A stretch of DNA of 64,000 nt, from positions 62,001 to 126,000 of the forward strand of contig JAGBXX010000015.1 of NCBI GenBank assembly GCA_017629035.1. Direction: 5' to 3'. Both the position numbers and the translations under genes were made by a program. This document shows, in pieces, positions 9,527 to 19,533 of this stretch. Numbering within the stretch: the stretch's first letter is position 1; each line of letters opens with the position of its first letter. This DNA comes from Alistipes sp. Lineage in GTDB: Bacteria; Bacteroidota; Bacteroidia; Bacteroidales; Rikenellaceae. The notes under the pieces were generated by a model. It searched no databases. It was not told the origin of the DNA and saw only the letters and a program-made list of their open reading frames with translations.

Positions 9527-11017
9527 ATGAAAAAGCGAGTGTTATTGACAGGCGCAACAGGCGTCATGGGCTCTGCGGGCCTCAGCGAGCTACTGTCCAA
9601 GCGAGATAGATTCGACATCACCGTACTGGTACGTGACACAAAGAGAAATCGTGCCAAGTTATCAAAATATGGCGACTCGATACGTGTGGTGTGGGGCGAC
9701 TTGACTAACTATCAGGATGTGCTAAGAGCCGTTTCGGGCGCAGACTATGTGTTGCACGTGGGAGGCATGGTGTCGCCAAGTGCCGACTACAAGCCCAAGA
9801 GCGTACTCAGGGTGAATGTTGCCGCTGCACAAAACATAGTCAATGCCGTTAAGGCTCAGCCAAATAGCGACAATATAAAAGTGGTATATATCGGTAGCGT
9901 GGCTGAGACGGGCGACAGGCGTGAGCCGCTACACTGGGGACGCACGGGCGACCCCATATTCCCCTCGATGTTCGACTACTATGCCATATCGAAGTGTCGT
10001 GCCGAGCGTATCTTTGCCGAGTCGGGGCTAAGGTATTGGGTTAGCCTACGCCAGTCGGGAATACTCTACCCCGCTATTCTCAAGAACATGGACCCTATCA
10101 TGTTCCACGTGCCCATACGTGGCGTGCTGGAGTGGGCCACAGTGGAGGACTCAGGACGACTGCTTGCAAATGTTTGCGGCGACGACGTGCCCGAGGAGTT
10201 CTGGTGCAAGTTCTACAACATAGGTAGTGGCAAGGAGTATCGACTCACGAACTACGACTTTGAGTGCTACTTACTAAAGGCGATAAACTGTCCTCCTCCC
10301 GAGAAAATATTTGATACTAAGTGGTTTGCCACACACAACTTCCACGGACAGTACTACCTCGACTCCGACAAGTTGGAGGAGTATCTGCACTTCAGGGCCA
10401 ACACACCCGTGGGCGAATACTTTGCCTCGATGGCCAAGTCACTACCCTGGTTCTACTCACTTGCCAAGATTGCCCCAGCATGCGTCATTAAGCCTGTGAT
10501 GCGCCATATTGCCAAAGATAAAATTTTCGGCACCCTCGGCTGGGTGGAGCGTCGTGACATGGGGCGCATTAGGGCATATTTCGGCTCTTTAGAGGAGCGT
10601 GAGGCTATCGGCACGTGGGAGCAGATGAGAGATATTGAGCTCGCAGACGAGGCCGAGGCTGAGCGCCTGAACCACGGTTACGACGAGAGCAAGCCACTCT
10701 CGGAGCTCGACATCGAGGATATGCGCCAGGCAGCAGAGTTTAGAGGTGGCAAGTGTCTATCTAAGAGCATGATAAAGGGCGATATGCGCACAAAGCTCGA
10801 GTGGGAGTGTGCCTCGGGTCACCGCTTCGAGGCCTCGCCTACGCTCATCCTTCTTGGTGGCCACTGGTGCGAGGAGTGCATGCCCTCGCCATGGCGCTAC
10901 GACGAGGAGGCTGCACGCAACCCATTCCTGGCACAGGTATGGGAGAAGATGCACCCACTACACGACAACGAGGAGCCTATGCACTATGGCACATCATCGC
11001 CCGAAGACTACGCATAG
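9527..11017 (+). CDS. Extended SDR (NAD-dependent epimerase/dehydratase) with C-terminal zinc-ribbon-like domain
   Basis: Residues 1 to about 330 are an extended short-chain dehydrogenase/reductase: nucleotide-binding LLTGATGVMGSAGL (6-19), acidic GDLTN near 58, and the catalytic YAISK (Y152, K156). Substrate unknown. The remaining 160 residues are not part of the SDR fold. They include an acidic helical linker and a four-ligand pattern: C428 and H432 in WECASGHRF, then C448 and C451 in HWCEEC, with C410 nearby. The WxC-x3-H plus CxxC layout looks like the small zinc ribbons attached to nucleic-acid-related proteins (DUF4379-like), but this is a motif resemblance only. The gene appears monocistronic. 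Could be a reductase acting on a bound macromolecular substrate; no function is claimed. Confidence 0.85.
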   Translation: MKKRVLLTGATGVMGSAGLSELLSKRDRFDITVLVRDTKRNRAKLSKYGDSIRVVWGDLTNYQDVLRAVSGADYVLHVGGMVSPSADYKPKSVLRVNVAAAQNIVNAVKAQPNSDNIKVVYIGSVAETGDRREPLHWGRTGDPIFPSMFDYYAISKCRAERIFAESGLRYWVSLRQSGILYPAILKNMDPIMFHVPIRGVLEWATVEDSGRLLANVCGDDVPEEFWCKFYNIGSGKEYRLTNYDFECYLLKAINCPPPEKIFDTKWFATHNFHGQYYLDSDKLEEYLHFRANTPVGEYFASMAKSLPWFYSLAKIAPACVIKPVMRHIAKDKIFGTLGWVERRDMGRIRAYFGSLEEREAIGTWEQMRDIELADEAEAERLNHGYDESKPLSELDIEDMRQAAEFRGGKCLSKSMIKGDMRTKLEWECASGHRFEASPTLILLGGHWCEECMPSPWRYDEEAARNPFLAQVWEKMHPLHDNEEPMHYGTSSPEDYA

Positions 11018-11059
11018 AGTATAGTTTACACTCGTATTCAACAAAAAAGAGTGAAGATA

Positions 11060-11090
11060 TTGGAATTTTAATATAAAATTCGTATCTTCG
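11060..11090 (+). promoter_or_regulatory. Promoter of the cysteine desulfidase gene
   Basis: TTG (11060-11062), 20-base spacer, TATCTTCG (11083-11090). One base off the TAnnTTTG consensus; ATG follows 50 bases later. Confidence 0.6.
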
Positions 11091-11140
11091 TGGAATATTA
11101 TGAGAATTTACGTGTTGACAACTAAAAACTACACCAAGAT

Positions 11141-12448
11141 ATGAACTACCAATTTACCGCAGAAGAGCGTAAGGCGATTATCGCCCTTATGAATCGTGAG
11201 ATTATCCCCGCAATCGGCTGTACTGAGCCTATTGCTGTTGCGTTGTGCGTAGCTAAGGCTACAGAGACCCTGGGCTGCCGTCCCGAGCATATCGAGGCAC
11301 GCCTGAGCGCCAACGTACTCAAAAATGCTATGGGTGTGGGTATCCCCGGCACTGGCATGACAGGTCTGCCTATTGCCATGGCTCTCGGCGCTCTTGTGGG
11401 CAAGTCGGAGTACGAACTCGAGGTATTGAAGGATGGCGACCAGGAGGCCGTGAAGGAGGGTTGCCGCTTTATCGACGAGAAGCGCATCAGCGTATCGCTC
11501 AAGGAGAATATCGAGGAGAAGCTATATATCGAGATCGAGGTTAAGGCTGGCGAGAACAAGGCCGTAGCAATCATCGCAGGTGGCCACACACGCTTTGTGC
11601 ACATCTCACGCAACGCAGAGGTTCTCCTCTCGCTCGAGGCTGGCAACAGCGCTGAGGGCACAAAGGTTGAGGAGCCAAAGGATCCTGAGCTCACTCTTCG
11701 CCACGTGTGGGACTTCGCAATGACCGCACCACTCGAGGAGATCGAGTTTATCCTCGAGGCACGCCGTCTTAACATGAACGCAGCATACGAGTCGCTCAAG
11801 GGCGAGTATGGCCACTCTATCGGCAAGCTCTTCCGCTCGGAGTCTGAGCGCAATGTGATGGGCGACACGCTCCACTGCCAGATTGTGGGCATGACAACAG
11901 CTGCTTGCGACGCACGTATGGCGGGCGCTATGATCCCCGTAATGAGTAACTCAGGTAGTGGTAATCAGGGTCTTACATCGACAGTTCCTGTGGTGGTATA
12001 TGGCGAGCAGACAGGTGCTTCGCACGAGCAGATGGTGCGTGCTCTTATCCTCAGCCACCTCACAGTTATCTATATCAAGCAGAGCCTCGGACGCCTCTCG
12101 GCATTGTGTGGTTGCGTTGTTGCAGCTACTGGCTCATCATGCGGTATCACCTATCTCATGGGTGGTGGCTACGAGGAGGTTACCAAGGCTGTTAAGAATA
12201 TGATTGCCAACCTCACTGGTATGATCTGCGACGGTGCTAAGCCTTCGTGCGCTATGAAGTGTGCTTCGGGCGTATCTACAGCCGTTGTATCAGCACTCAT
12301 GGCCATGAACAACCGCTGCGTGAAGTCGGTTGAGGGTATCATCGACGACGACGTAGACCGCTCAATTCGCAACCTCACAGACATCGGTCGTGATGCGATG
12401 AACCAGACAGATGCAATGATCCTCAAAATTATGACATCGAAGAGCTAA
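11141..12448 (+). CDS. cyuA: L-cysteine desulfidase, CyuA/YhaM (UPF0597) family
   Basis: Members of this family are oxygen-sensitive 4Fe-4S enzymes that split L-cysteine to pyruvate, ammonia and hydrogen sulfide; some homologues are annotated as serine dehydratase alpha subunit-like. The 435 residues match the family's length and blocks: PAIGCTEPIAVALCVAKA near the N-terminus, VMSNSGSGNQGLTSTVPV near 268-285, CGCVVAATGSSCGITYLMGG near 325, and KPSCAMKCASGVSTAV near 370. The conserved cysteines of those last blocks are the probable cluster ligands. It stands alone under its own promoter, with a hairpin after the stop. Sulfide release or cysteine catabolism in an anaerobe is the likely role. 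Confidence 0.9.
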   Translation: MNYQFTAEERKAIIALMNREIIPAIGCTEPIAVALCVAKATETLGCRPEHIEARLSANVLKNAMGVGIPGTGMTGLPIAMALGALVGKSEYELEVLKDGDQEAVKEGCRFIDEKRISVSLKENIEEKLYIEIEVKAGENKAVAIIAGGHTRFVHISRNAEVLLSLEAGNSAEGTKVEEPKDPELTLRHVWDFAMTAPLEEIEFILEARRLNMNAAYESLKGEYGHSIGKLFRSESERNVMGDTLHCQIVGMTTAACDARMAGAMIPVMSNSGSGNQGLTSTVPVVVYGEQTGASHEQMVRALILSHLTVIYIKQSLGRLSALCGCVVAATGSSCGITYLMGGGYEEVTKAVKNMIANLTGMICDGAKPSCAMKCASGVSTAVVSALMAMNNRCVKSVEGIIDDDVDRSIRNLTDIGRDAMNQTDAMILKIMTSKS

Positions 12449-12470
12449 TAGGCAAAATAAGGCTATTCTC

Positions 12471-12504
12471 AAAGGCTGTTCAATACCACTGTTGAGCAGC
12501 CTTT
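12471..12504 (+). terminator. Hairpin after cyuA
   Basis: Stem AAAGGCTG/CAGCCTTT (12471-12478 with 12497-12504) extended inward by TTCAA/TTGAG. The T-tract appears only about 15 bases later, so termination efficiency is uncertain. Confidence 0.5.
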
Positions 12505-12637
12505 GTTGCATCATATATTTTTTCTCGACACTCCCTCGACAAAACTCCAACATGCGCTTAAATGGGCTAAAAAGGGGCAAAAAGGGGGTATTTTTACAAA
12601 ATCGAAGCTTCGTGACGCAATATTTTGGCGCAAAAAG

Positions 12638-12668
12638 TTGTTAGAATCGAAAATATGGCGTAAATTTG
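12638..12668 (+). promoter_or_regulatory. Promoter of gyrA
   Basis: TTG (12638-12640), 20-base spacer, TAAATTTG (12661-12668). Full consensus match; leaves a leader of about 80 bases to the preferred ATG. Confidence 0.7.
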
Positions 12669-12754
12669 CACACCTATATATATAAATATATAGAGCAAAC
12701 GAAACATAAAAAAGGATGCGGAACTACACCGCAAACCAAAAGAAAACTATAATA

Positions 12755-15313
12755 ATGACAGAAGCAGAAAACACAACAGGTTTGACCGGACGAATAGTTA
12801 AGGTCAACCTCGAGGAGCAGATGAAGGCGGCATATATCGACTACTCTATGTCGGTAATCGTGTCGCGTGCACTGCCCGATGTGCGCGATGGTTTGAAGCC
12901 AGTACACCGTCGTATTTTGTACGATATGGCTGCTGAGTTGAACCTCACGCACGACAAGCCTACTCGTAAGAGTGCCCGTATCGTCGGTGATGTACTCGGT
13001 AAGTTCCACCCACATGGCGATAGCTCTGTATACGAGGCTATGGTACGTATGGCCCAGCACTGGTCTATGCGCTACCCACTCGTTGAGGGTCAGGGTAACT
13101 TTGGTTCTATGGACGGCGACTCACCTGCGGCGATGCGTTACACCGAGGCACGTATGCAGAAGATCACCGACGAGGTTATGGCCGACATCGAGAAGGAGAC
13201 TATCGACTGGGGCTTGAACTTCGACGATACTTTGAAGGAGCCTACTGTTCTTCCTACACGTATTCCACTCTTGCTCGTGAATGGTGCAAGTGGTATTGCC
13301 GTAGGTATGGCTACAAACATGGCACCTCACAACCTCTCGGAGGTCGTTGACGCCTGCCAGGCATATATCGACAACCCTGATTGCGAGTGCGAGGAGCTCT
13401 TGAACTATGTCAAGGGTCCTGACTTCCCTACTGGCGGTATCATCTACGGCTACGAGGGTGTCAAGGAGGCGTTGCTCACAGGTCGTGGTCGTGTGGTTAT
13501 GCGTGCTAAGACCGAGATTGAGCACACAGCATCGGGTCGTGAGTGCATCGTAATCACCGAGATCCCATATATGGTCAACAAGGCCGAGATGATTAAGCGC
13601 ATTGCTGACCTTATCAACGAGAAGAAGATCGAGGGTATCTCATATATCAACGATGAGTCTGACCGCCACGGTATGCGTATCGTGATCATCCTCAAGCAGG
13701 ATGCCGTAGCAAGCGTGGTGCTCAACACTCTCTACAAGAATACCCCACTTCAGTCGTCGTTTGCCGTTAACAACATCGCCCTTGTAAATGGTCGTCCACA
13801 GCTCCTTAACCTTAAGGATCTCGTGCGCCACTTCGTAGACCACCGTCACGATGTTATTATCCGCCGTTCACGCTTCGACTTGCAGAAGGCCGAGGAGCGT
13901 CTGCACATCGTAAATGGTCTGCTCATTGCTCAGGACAACATCGACGAGGTTGTACACATCATCCGCTCGTCGAAGACCACTGAGGAGGCACGTACACGCC
14001 TTCAGGAGCGTTTCGGTTTGTCGGAGTTGCAGACAGCAGCCATCCTCGAGATGCGTCTGCGTCAGCTCACAGGCTTGCAGCGTGAGCAGCTCGAGGCAGA
14101 GCAGGCAGAGCTTATGCGCACAATCGACTATTTGCGTGCCGTGCTCGAGAATGTCGACATGCAGATGCAGATCATCAAGGACGAGTTGCAGGAGATCAAG
14201 GAGAAGTATGGCGACGAGCGCCGTTCGGAGATTATCTACTCTTCGGAGGAGTTCAACCCTGAGGACTTCTATGCCGACGACGATATGGTTATCACCATCT
14301 CGCACATGGGCTATATCAAGCGTACCCCACTTGCTGAGTACCGCACACAGAACCGTGGTGGTAAGGGTGCCAAGGGTAGCGCAACACGTGACGAGGACTT
14401 CATCGAGCATATCTACGTGGCTTCAATGCACAACACAATGATGTTCTTCACGGAGATGGGTCGCTGCTACTGGCTCAAGGTTTACCAGATTCCTGAGGGC
14501 ACACGCTCATCTAAGGGTCGTGCAATTCAGAATGTTATCCAGATTGATCCAGGCGACAAGATCAGAGCATATATCAACGTTAAGAACCTCAACGACAAGG
14601 AGTTCGTAGACAACAACTACCTTGTTATGTGTACAAAGCGTGGTATAATTAAGAAGACAACTCTCGAAGCTTATTCACGTCCACGTACTAATGGCGTCAA
14701 TGCAATCGTTATTAGAGAGGGCGACCAGCTTATCGAGGTTAAGCTCACAAGTGGCCAGGCAGAGATCATGATCGCAGCACGTGAGGGTCGTGCCATCCGC
14801 TTCAACGAGTCAACCGTACGTCCTATGGGCCGTGTAAGCTCGGGTGTGCGTGCTATCTCTATCGACGATGATAACGAGGTAATCGGCATGATTGCTATCG
14901 AGCCAGAGTCAAAGGAGGATGTACTCGTACTCTCGGAGAATGGCTACGGTAAGCGTACCGACCTCGAGGAGTACCGCATCACAAACCGTGGTGGTAAGGG
15001 TGTCAAGACTATCAACGTCACAGAGAAGACTGGTAAGCTCATCTCTATCCAGGCTGTGACCGACGACAACGACTTGATGATCATCAACCGTTCGGGTCTT
15101 ACTATCCGCACCTCGGCCGACCAGATTCGTGTAGCTGGCCGTGCAACACAGGGTGTTAAGGTTATCGACTTGCGTGAGGGCGACTCTATCGCATCGGTTA
15201 CTGCAGTGCCAAAGACCGACGAGGATGAGGATATCGTAACACTCGAGGGCGTTGCAGAGGGCACAGCAGAGGTTGCTACTGAGGTTGCAACAGAAGAGAA
15301 TGCAAACGAATAA
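12755..15313 (+). CDS. gyrA: DNA gyrase subunit A
   Basis: Breakage-reunion subunit of gyrase, which introduces negative supercoils using GyrB ATPase. Start chosen at ATG 12755 because alignment to GyrA begins just after it ([21 protein letters not shown]); an in-frame ATG at 12716 would add 13 atypical residues. The product is 852 residues. The winged-helix quinolone region [12 protein letters not shown] has Ser at the position of E. coli S83 (S90 here) and Glu at D87 (E94). The catalytic Tyr is Y129 in RYTEARM. The C-terminal beta-pinwheel carries the GyrA-box-like [10 protein letters not shown] near 538 and further NRGGKG blades. The tail is acidic ([14 protein letters not shown]). No gyrB in the window. 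Confidence 0.97.
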   Translation: MTEAENTTGLTGRIVKVNLEEQMKAAYIDYSMSVIVSRALPDVRDGLKPVHRRILYDMAAELNLTHDKPTRKSARIVGDVLGKFHPHGDSSVYEAMVRMAQHWSMRYPLVEGQGNFGSMDGDSPAAMRYTEARMQKITDEVMADIEKETIDWGLNFDDTLKEPTVLPTRIPLLLVNGASGIAVGMATNMAPHNLSEVVDACQAYIDNPDCECEELLNYVKGPDFPTGGIIYGYEGVKEALLTGRGRVVMRAKTEIEHTASGRECIVITEIPYMVNKAEMIKRIADLINEKKIEGISYINDESDRHGMRIVIILKQDAVASVVLNTLYKNTPLQSSFAVNNIALVNGRPQLLNLKDLVRHFVDHRHDVIIRRSRFDLQKAEERLHIVNGLLIAQDNIDEVVHIIRSSKTTEEARTRLQERFGLSELQTAAILEMRLRQLTGLQREQLEAEQAELMRTIDYLRAVLENVDMQMQIIKDELQEIKEKYGDERRSEIIYSSEEFNPEDFYADDDMVITISHMGYIKRTPLAEYRTQNRGGKGAKGSATRDEDFIEHIYVASMHNTMMFFTEMGRCYWLKVYQIPEGTRSSKGRAIQNVIQIDPGDKIRAYINVKNLNDKEFVDNNYLVMCTKRGIIKKTTLEAYSRPRTNGVNAIVIREGDQLIEVKLTSGQAEIMIAAREGRAIRFNESTVRPMGRVSSGVRAISIDDDNEVIGMIAIEPESKEDVLVLSENGYGKRTDLEEYRITNRGGKGVKTINVTEKTGKLISIQAVTDDNDLMIINRSGLTIRTSADQIRVAGRATQGVKVIDLREGDSIASVTAVPKTDEDEDIVTLEGVAEGTAEVATEVATEENANE

Positions 15314-15335
15314 TTACTAAAAATAAGAAAGAATT

Positions 15336-16697
15336 ATGAAGAAGTTTTTGTTTATGGCAGCAGCGTTGCTCATGTTCGCAGCGCCTGCAGCAAATGCTCA
15401 GAAGGTAAGCACTGCTAAGGAGGTTGCTAAGCTCAACAAGGCAGATGCTACTATCGTAGATGCAAAGAAGAACACTAAGGCAGCTACTTGGAATGCTCAC
15501 GGTAAGGCTTATACCGACGCCTACATGCTTCCTACTAAGGAGTTGCTCCGTGACATCCCTGTTCAGACTCTCCAGATGACCGTTGGTCAGCCTGACAATA
15601 TGGTTGAGGGCGAGTTCTTGGGCTCACCAGTTGTAGTATGCGTTTATGAGTACGTAGACGTATATGTTAACCCACAGACATACATGATCGTAGGCTGGGA
15701 GCAGAAGAAGTCTATCAAGGAGAACTTGGCTGAGACAGCTATCGAGTCTTACAAGAAGGCTTACGAGATGGATCCAAAGCTCGGCTCTAAGATTGCAGCT
15801 AACGCAATGACTCTTGCTAACGCTCTTGCACAGCAGGGCGACGTTCTCAACCTCATTGGTAAGACAGCTGAGGCTTCATACAACTTCGAGCTCGCTTACC
15901 GTGCACAGCAGGTATGTCCTGAGGCTAAGGCTAACCCAGCTAACCTCTACAATGCTGGTTTGCTCAACACTATCTACGCTTCAGGTCTTCAGGGCGAGGC
16001 TGCAGTAGTAGCTTTTGCTAAGAGCGAGGCTATCCTTAGTGAGGCTCTTGCAGCTGGCTACAAGGATGAGGCTGGTAACATCTACTACTACCTCTTCCAC
16101 AGCTACTATGGCCAGAAGGAGGCTGATCGCGAGACATACCTTCCTAAGGCTAAGAACGCTTTGTTGGAGGGTATCAAGCTCTATCCTAAGAACGCTACAA
16201 TCCTCGATGGTCTTATGAACCTCTACACTGCTGAGGAGGGTATTGGCGATCCTGCTGAGCTCACAACAATGATCGAGGAGTCTTTGAAGGCTGATCCTAC
16301 AAACTACGACTTGTGGTTTGGTCGTGGCCGTGTTTACAACGCTATGAAGCAGTACGAGGAGTGTATCAAGTCGTTCGAGAAGTGCGCTGAGTTGCGTCCT
16401 AACGACTTCGAGCCATACTTCTACACTGGCTACTTCATCATCGAGAAGGCTAACGTATTGGTTGAGGCTCTCAACGCTAACACAGGCCTCAGCTACGATG
16501 ACTACAACGCTGAGAACGACAAGATTAACCTCGTATTTGCCGAGGCTATTCCATGGTTGGAGAAGGCTTTCGAGATTAAGCCAGACGACGCTTCAACTAT
16601 CAGCTACCTCAACAACCTCTGCTTCCGTCTTCGTGACATGGATGGCATGATGGAGAAGTACAACAAGTACCACGAGTTGTACATGCAGGCACGCTAA
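15336..16697 (+). CDS. Secreted tetratricopeptide-repeat protein, function unknown
   Basis: The 453-residue product starts with a signal peptide (KKFLFMAAALLMFAAPAANA) and then consists almost entirely of helices arranged as TPR-like units, for example AIESYKKAYEMDPKLG, SYNFELAYRAQQVCPEA, ESLKADPTNYDLWFGRG and SFEKCAELRPNDFEPY. No catalytic motif is visible. Codon use is strongly biased to a few codons (GCT, AAG, CTC, GAG), a sign of high expression in this genome. It follows gyrA by 22 bases with no promoter seen between, so it may be co-transcribed, and it ends in a strong terminator. Such proteins are common in Bacteroidales and probably act in the periplasm as binding scaffolds; that is inference. 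Confidence 0.82.
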   Translation: MKKFLFMAAALLMFAAPAANAQKVSTAKEVAKLNKADATIVDAKKNTKAATWNAHGKAYTDAYMLPTKELLRDIPVQTLQMTVGQPDNMVEGEFLGSPVVVCVYEYVDVYVNPQTYMIVGWEQKKSIKENLAETAIESYKKAYEMDPKLGSKIAANAMTLANALAQQGDVLNLIGKTAEASYNFELAYRAQQVCPEAKANPANLYNAGLLNTIYASGLQGEAAVVAFAKSEAILSEALAAGYKDEAGNIYYYLFHSYYGQKEADRETYLPKAKNALLEGIKLYPKNATILDGLMNLYTAEEGIGDPAELTTMIEESLKADPTNYDLWFGRGRVYNAMKQYEECIKSFEKCAELRPNDFEPYFYTGYFIIEKANVLVEALNANTGLSYDDYNAENDKINLVFAEAIPWLEKAFEIKPDDASTISYLNNLCFRLRDMDGMMEKYNKYHELYMQAR

Positions 16698-16723
16698 TCT
16701 CGCTCAAGTAGCGATAATAATAG

Positions 16724-16755
16724 ACCACCGACATAGACGTGTCGGTGGTTTTTTT
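16724..16755 (+). terminator. Rho-independent terminator after the TPR gene
   Basis: Perfect 10-bp stem ACCACCGACA/TGTCGGTGGT (16724-16733 with 16740-16749), 6-base loop, then seven T. Confidence 0.9.
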
Positions 16756-16777
16756 GTGCATCTGGCGCTGAAAAAGA

Positions 16778-16807
16778 TTGTTTTTCTCACAAAAAAAGTT
16801 AACTTTG
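16778..16807 (+). promoter_or_regulatory. Promoter of the BACON lipoprotein operon
   Basis: TTG (16778-16780), 19-base spacer, TAACTTTG (16800-16807). Full consensus match, 36 bases before the ATG. Confidence 0.7.
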
Positions 16808-16843
16808 TACTAAGAGAATTATTATCAACTAAAACATACTAAC

Positions 16844-17227
16844 ATGAAACGACTACTTCTACTTCTATCTATGGTCGCATTTGCTGCGTGCCAGCCAGAG
16901 ACCCCCGAGCCCGAGCCACAGCCTAAACCAGAGCCCGAGCCCGAGCTCAAAGATCCTATTTTGACACTTACATCCGAGGCTACACTTGAGTTTAGCGCCG
17001 AGGGTGGCCAGGGTACTATCAGCTACACTCTCGAGAACAAGGTTGAGGGCACGGAGCTCGAGGCTACATGCCAGGCAGAGTGGGTTATGGACCTCAGCGT
17101 TGCCGATAGCGTTACATTCACCGTTGCTGCCAACGATGTTGAGCAGACACGTGAGACTACGGTTGTTGTGGCATACGGCGAACTGTCGTTCGAGGTTGCT
17201 CTGCTGCAGGCGGCAAAGGAGCCATAG
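16844..17227 (+). CDS. BACON-domain lipoprotein, N-terminal part ending at an in-frame TAG
   Basis: Lipoprotein signal RLLLLLSMVAFAAC with the acceptor Cys at residue 16, then a Pro-Glu linker (PEPEPQPKPEPEPEL), then one domain of about 90 residues (LTLTSEATLEFSAEGGQG to SFEVALLQAAKEP) that has the length and beta pattern of BACON, a Bacteroidetes immunoglobulin-like module often attached to carbohydrate-active or mucin-binding proteins. The frame stops at TAG 17225-17227 in AAKEP-stop-PEPEPEP: one base change from GAG, exactly where Glu would continue a second Pro-Glu linker. The same frame then stays open to 18235, so the intact ancestral gene was probably 16844-18235. As it stands, a secreted 127-residue lipoprotein is expected. 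Confidence 0.75.
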   Translation: MKRLLLLLSMVAFAACQPETPEPEPQPKPEPEPELKDPILTLTSEATLEFSAEGGQGTISYTLENKVEGTELEATCQAEWVMDLSVADSVTFTVAANDVEQTRETTVVVAYGELSFEVALLQAAKEP

Positions 17228-18235
<1,008 letters not shown>

Positions 18236-18241
18236 AACGTC

Positions 18242-18859
18242 ATGCGACTATTAGCCAACATAGCTATTACCACAGCACTCCTCTTGGGCCTGCTCACATC
18301 ATGCGGGCCCGAGCAGGAGGCGCCTATAACCCCAGAGCCTGAGGTGCCCGAAGTACCAGAAGTACCAGAGGAGCCAGAGTTCCCCGAAAACCCTCTATCG
18401 ACACTCGAGGGCGATATTGAGGTGCTCTTCAATGCCGACAACTCCCTATCCTATGCCGACTGCTTTGGCAACTACTACCACACCGATAGCTATATGTGGG
18501 GTCTATACTTCCAAAACTACACCTCGAAGGAGCAGATATATGTCGAAATAATGGACCAGGACTACCTCTTCGAGATACCTCTTGGCACCTACACCGCCTC
18601 GGACGATATCTACTCAACAGGGGTGCTTATCAAGGGTGGTTTCGATGTTGACGGATATAGCGCCTACTCGTGGTACACACGCCTCAAGAGCGACAGCCAT
18701 AGTGGAGCTACTGCCCCGATATTTGGTGGCTCGATAACCATCGAGGAGGCGGGCGAGGGTCTTCACAGAGTGGTATTCGACCTTATCGACGATCGTGGCA
18801 ACAAGATTACGGGTAGCTACGAGGGTCTTATGGTATTAGAGGATTTCCGCATCAACTAA
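18242..18859 (+). CDS. Lipoprotein with one copy of the neighbouring beta domain
   Basis: The 205 residues start with a lipoprotein signal (LLANIAITTALLLGLLTSC, acceptor Cys at 20), an acidic Pro-rich linker (PEPEVPEVPEVPEEPEFPENP), and a single beta-rich domain. The domain matches the last domain encoded upstream: STLEGDIEVLF with STLTGDLAIEF, CFGNYYHTDSYMWGLYFQNY with CYGDYYVIGKNTWMYFIDDY, SAYSWYTRLKSD with TMWSWYSLYDSD, and IDDRGNKITGSYEG with VDDLGNKISGVCTA. It follows by six bases, so the two genes form an operon and probably arose by duplication. The domain family is not one I recognise; surface exposure and glycan binding are only plausible from the BACON neighbour. Confidence 0.8.
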   Translation: MRLLANIAITTALLLGLLTSCGPEQEAPITPEPEVPEVPEVPEEPEFPENPLSTLEGDIEVLFNADNSLSYADCFGNYYHTDSYMWGLYFQNYTSKEQIYVEIMDQDYLFEIPLGTYTASDDIYSTGVLIKGGFDVDGYSAYSWYTRLKSDSHSGATAPIFGGSITIEEAGEGLHRVVFDLIDDRGNKITGSYEGLMVLEDFRIN

Positions 18860-18879
18860 CACTCTAAAGACTAAACAAA

Positions 18880-18911
18880 TAGGGAGGTTAACCAATTCGT
18901 TAACCTCCCTA
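18880..18911. terminator. Bidirectional terminator between the lipoprotein operon and mtnN
   Basis: Perfect 13-bp stem TAGGGAGGTTAAC/GTTAACCTCCCTA with loop CAATTC, between convergent genes. Confidence 0.85.
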
Positions 18912-18932
18912 CTTTATATATGTAGCTCTACC

Positions 18933-19532
18933 CTACAACTGCTCCAAGCGCTCAAGCAATGGAGTGAAGTCGGAGTGTGCATCGGCAAACTCGTCGTACG
19001 AGTGCTCCGAGTGGCCCGCCTCGGGGACATCCGAAACATACTTCACCGCAACAACGGGGATATTGCCATAGAGCTCCGCAACCTGGCAGATAGCGGCAAT
19101 CTCCATATCGAACAGGCCGCACTCTACGCCAAAGCGAGCCTTGATATCACGCACGATGTCGGCATTGACAAACGAATCACCCGTGAATACATACTCCTCG
19201 TCCTTGCCGCACAACATACGTGGGTCGGTAATCTCGGGGCAGAAGCCCTCGGGGATGATAGCGTCGTGGTGGATAGCCTTGCATGGCATGATAATATCGC
19301 CCTGCTTACGGCCAAGAGCCGCCGCAGCGAAGCCCACAACGGCCAACATATCGAACTTAACGCCCTCGATCTCCGCCAACGTGAGTGCACGTGACACGCC
19401 AGATGAAGACAACGCCTTACCGATACCTACCTCACGCAACTCATACTCATGCTTGAGAGCCTCGGCCCTATCAAGAGCAAAGCGCATGGCACGATACTCT
19501 CGTGATGTTGGAGCACAAATCAAAATCTTCAT
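18933..19532 (-). CDS. mtnN: 5'-methylthioadenosine/S-adenosylhomocysteine nucleosidase family protein
   Basis: Hydrolyses S-adenosylhomocysteine (and methylthioadenosine) to adenine and the ribosyl thioether, feeding LuxS. The product from ATG 19532 has 199 residues; the frame stays open 51 codons further upstream, but that stretch overlaps luxS. Phosphorylase-superfamily features: start KILICAPTSREYRAM, VVGFAAAALG near 70, the acidic FDMEIAAICQVAE near 145 (Glu of the ribose site) and VKYVSDVPEAG with the catalytic Asp near 170. Futalosine hydrolase (MqnB) is a close family and cannot be excluded, but the luxS stop lies one base upstream of this ATG, which argues for the S-adenosylhomocysteine route and for translational coupling. 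Confidence 0.75.
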   Translation of the reverse strand: MKILICAPTSREYRAMRFALDRAEALKHEYELREVGIGKALSSSGVSRALTLAEIEGVKFDMLAVVGFAAAALGRKQGDIIMPCKAIHHDAIIPEGFCPEITDPRMLCGKDEEYVFTGDSFVNADIVRDIKARFGVECGLFDMEIAAICQVAELYGNIPVVAVKYVSDVPEAGHSEHSYDEFADAHSDFTPLLERLEQL

Positions 19533-19533
19533 A

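Larger units (their letters stand above)
12449..12754 (+). other. Intergenic region cyuA-gyrA without a supported gene
   Basis: This 306-base stretch holds a hairpin just after cyuA and the gyrA promoter. A 60-codon frame inside it has no family resemblance and covers the promoter, so it is not called. No tRNA-like fold was seen. Confidence 0.6.

Noticed and set aside
11146..11892. 248-codon Ser/Arg-rich frame opposite cyuA
   Set aside because: Low-complexity shadow of cyuA.
12503..12685. 60-codon frame between cyuA and gyrA
   Set aside because: Covers the gyrA promoter, has no homology and no upstream promoter.
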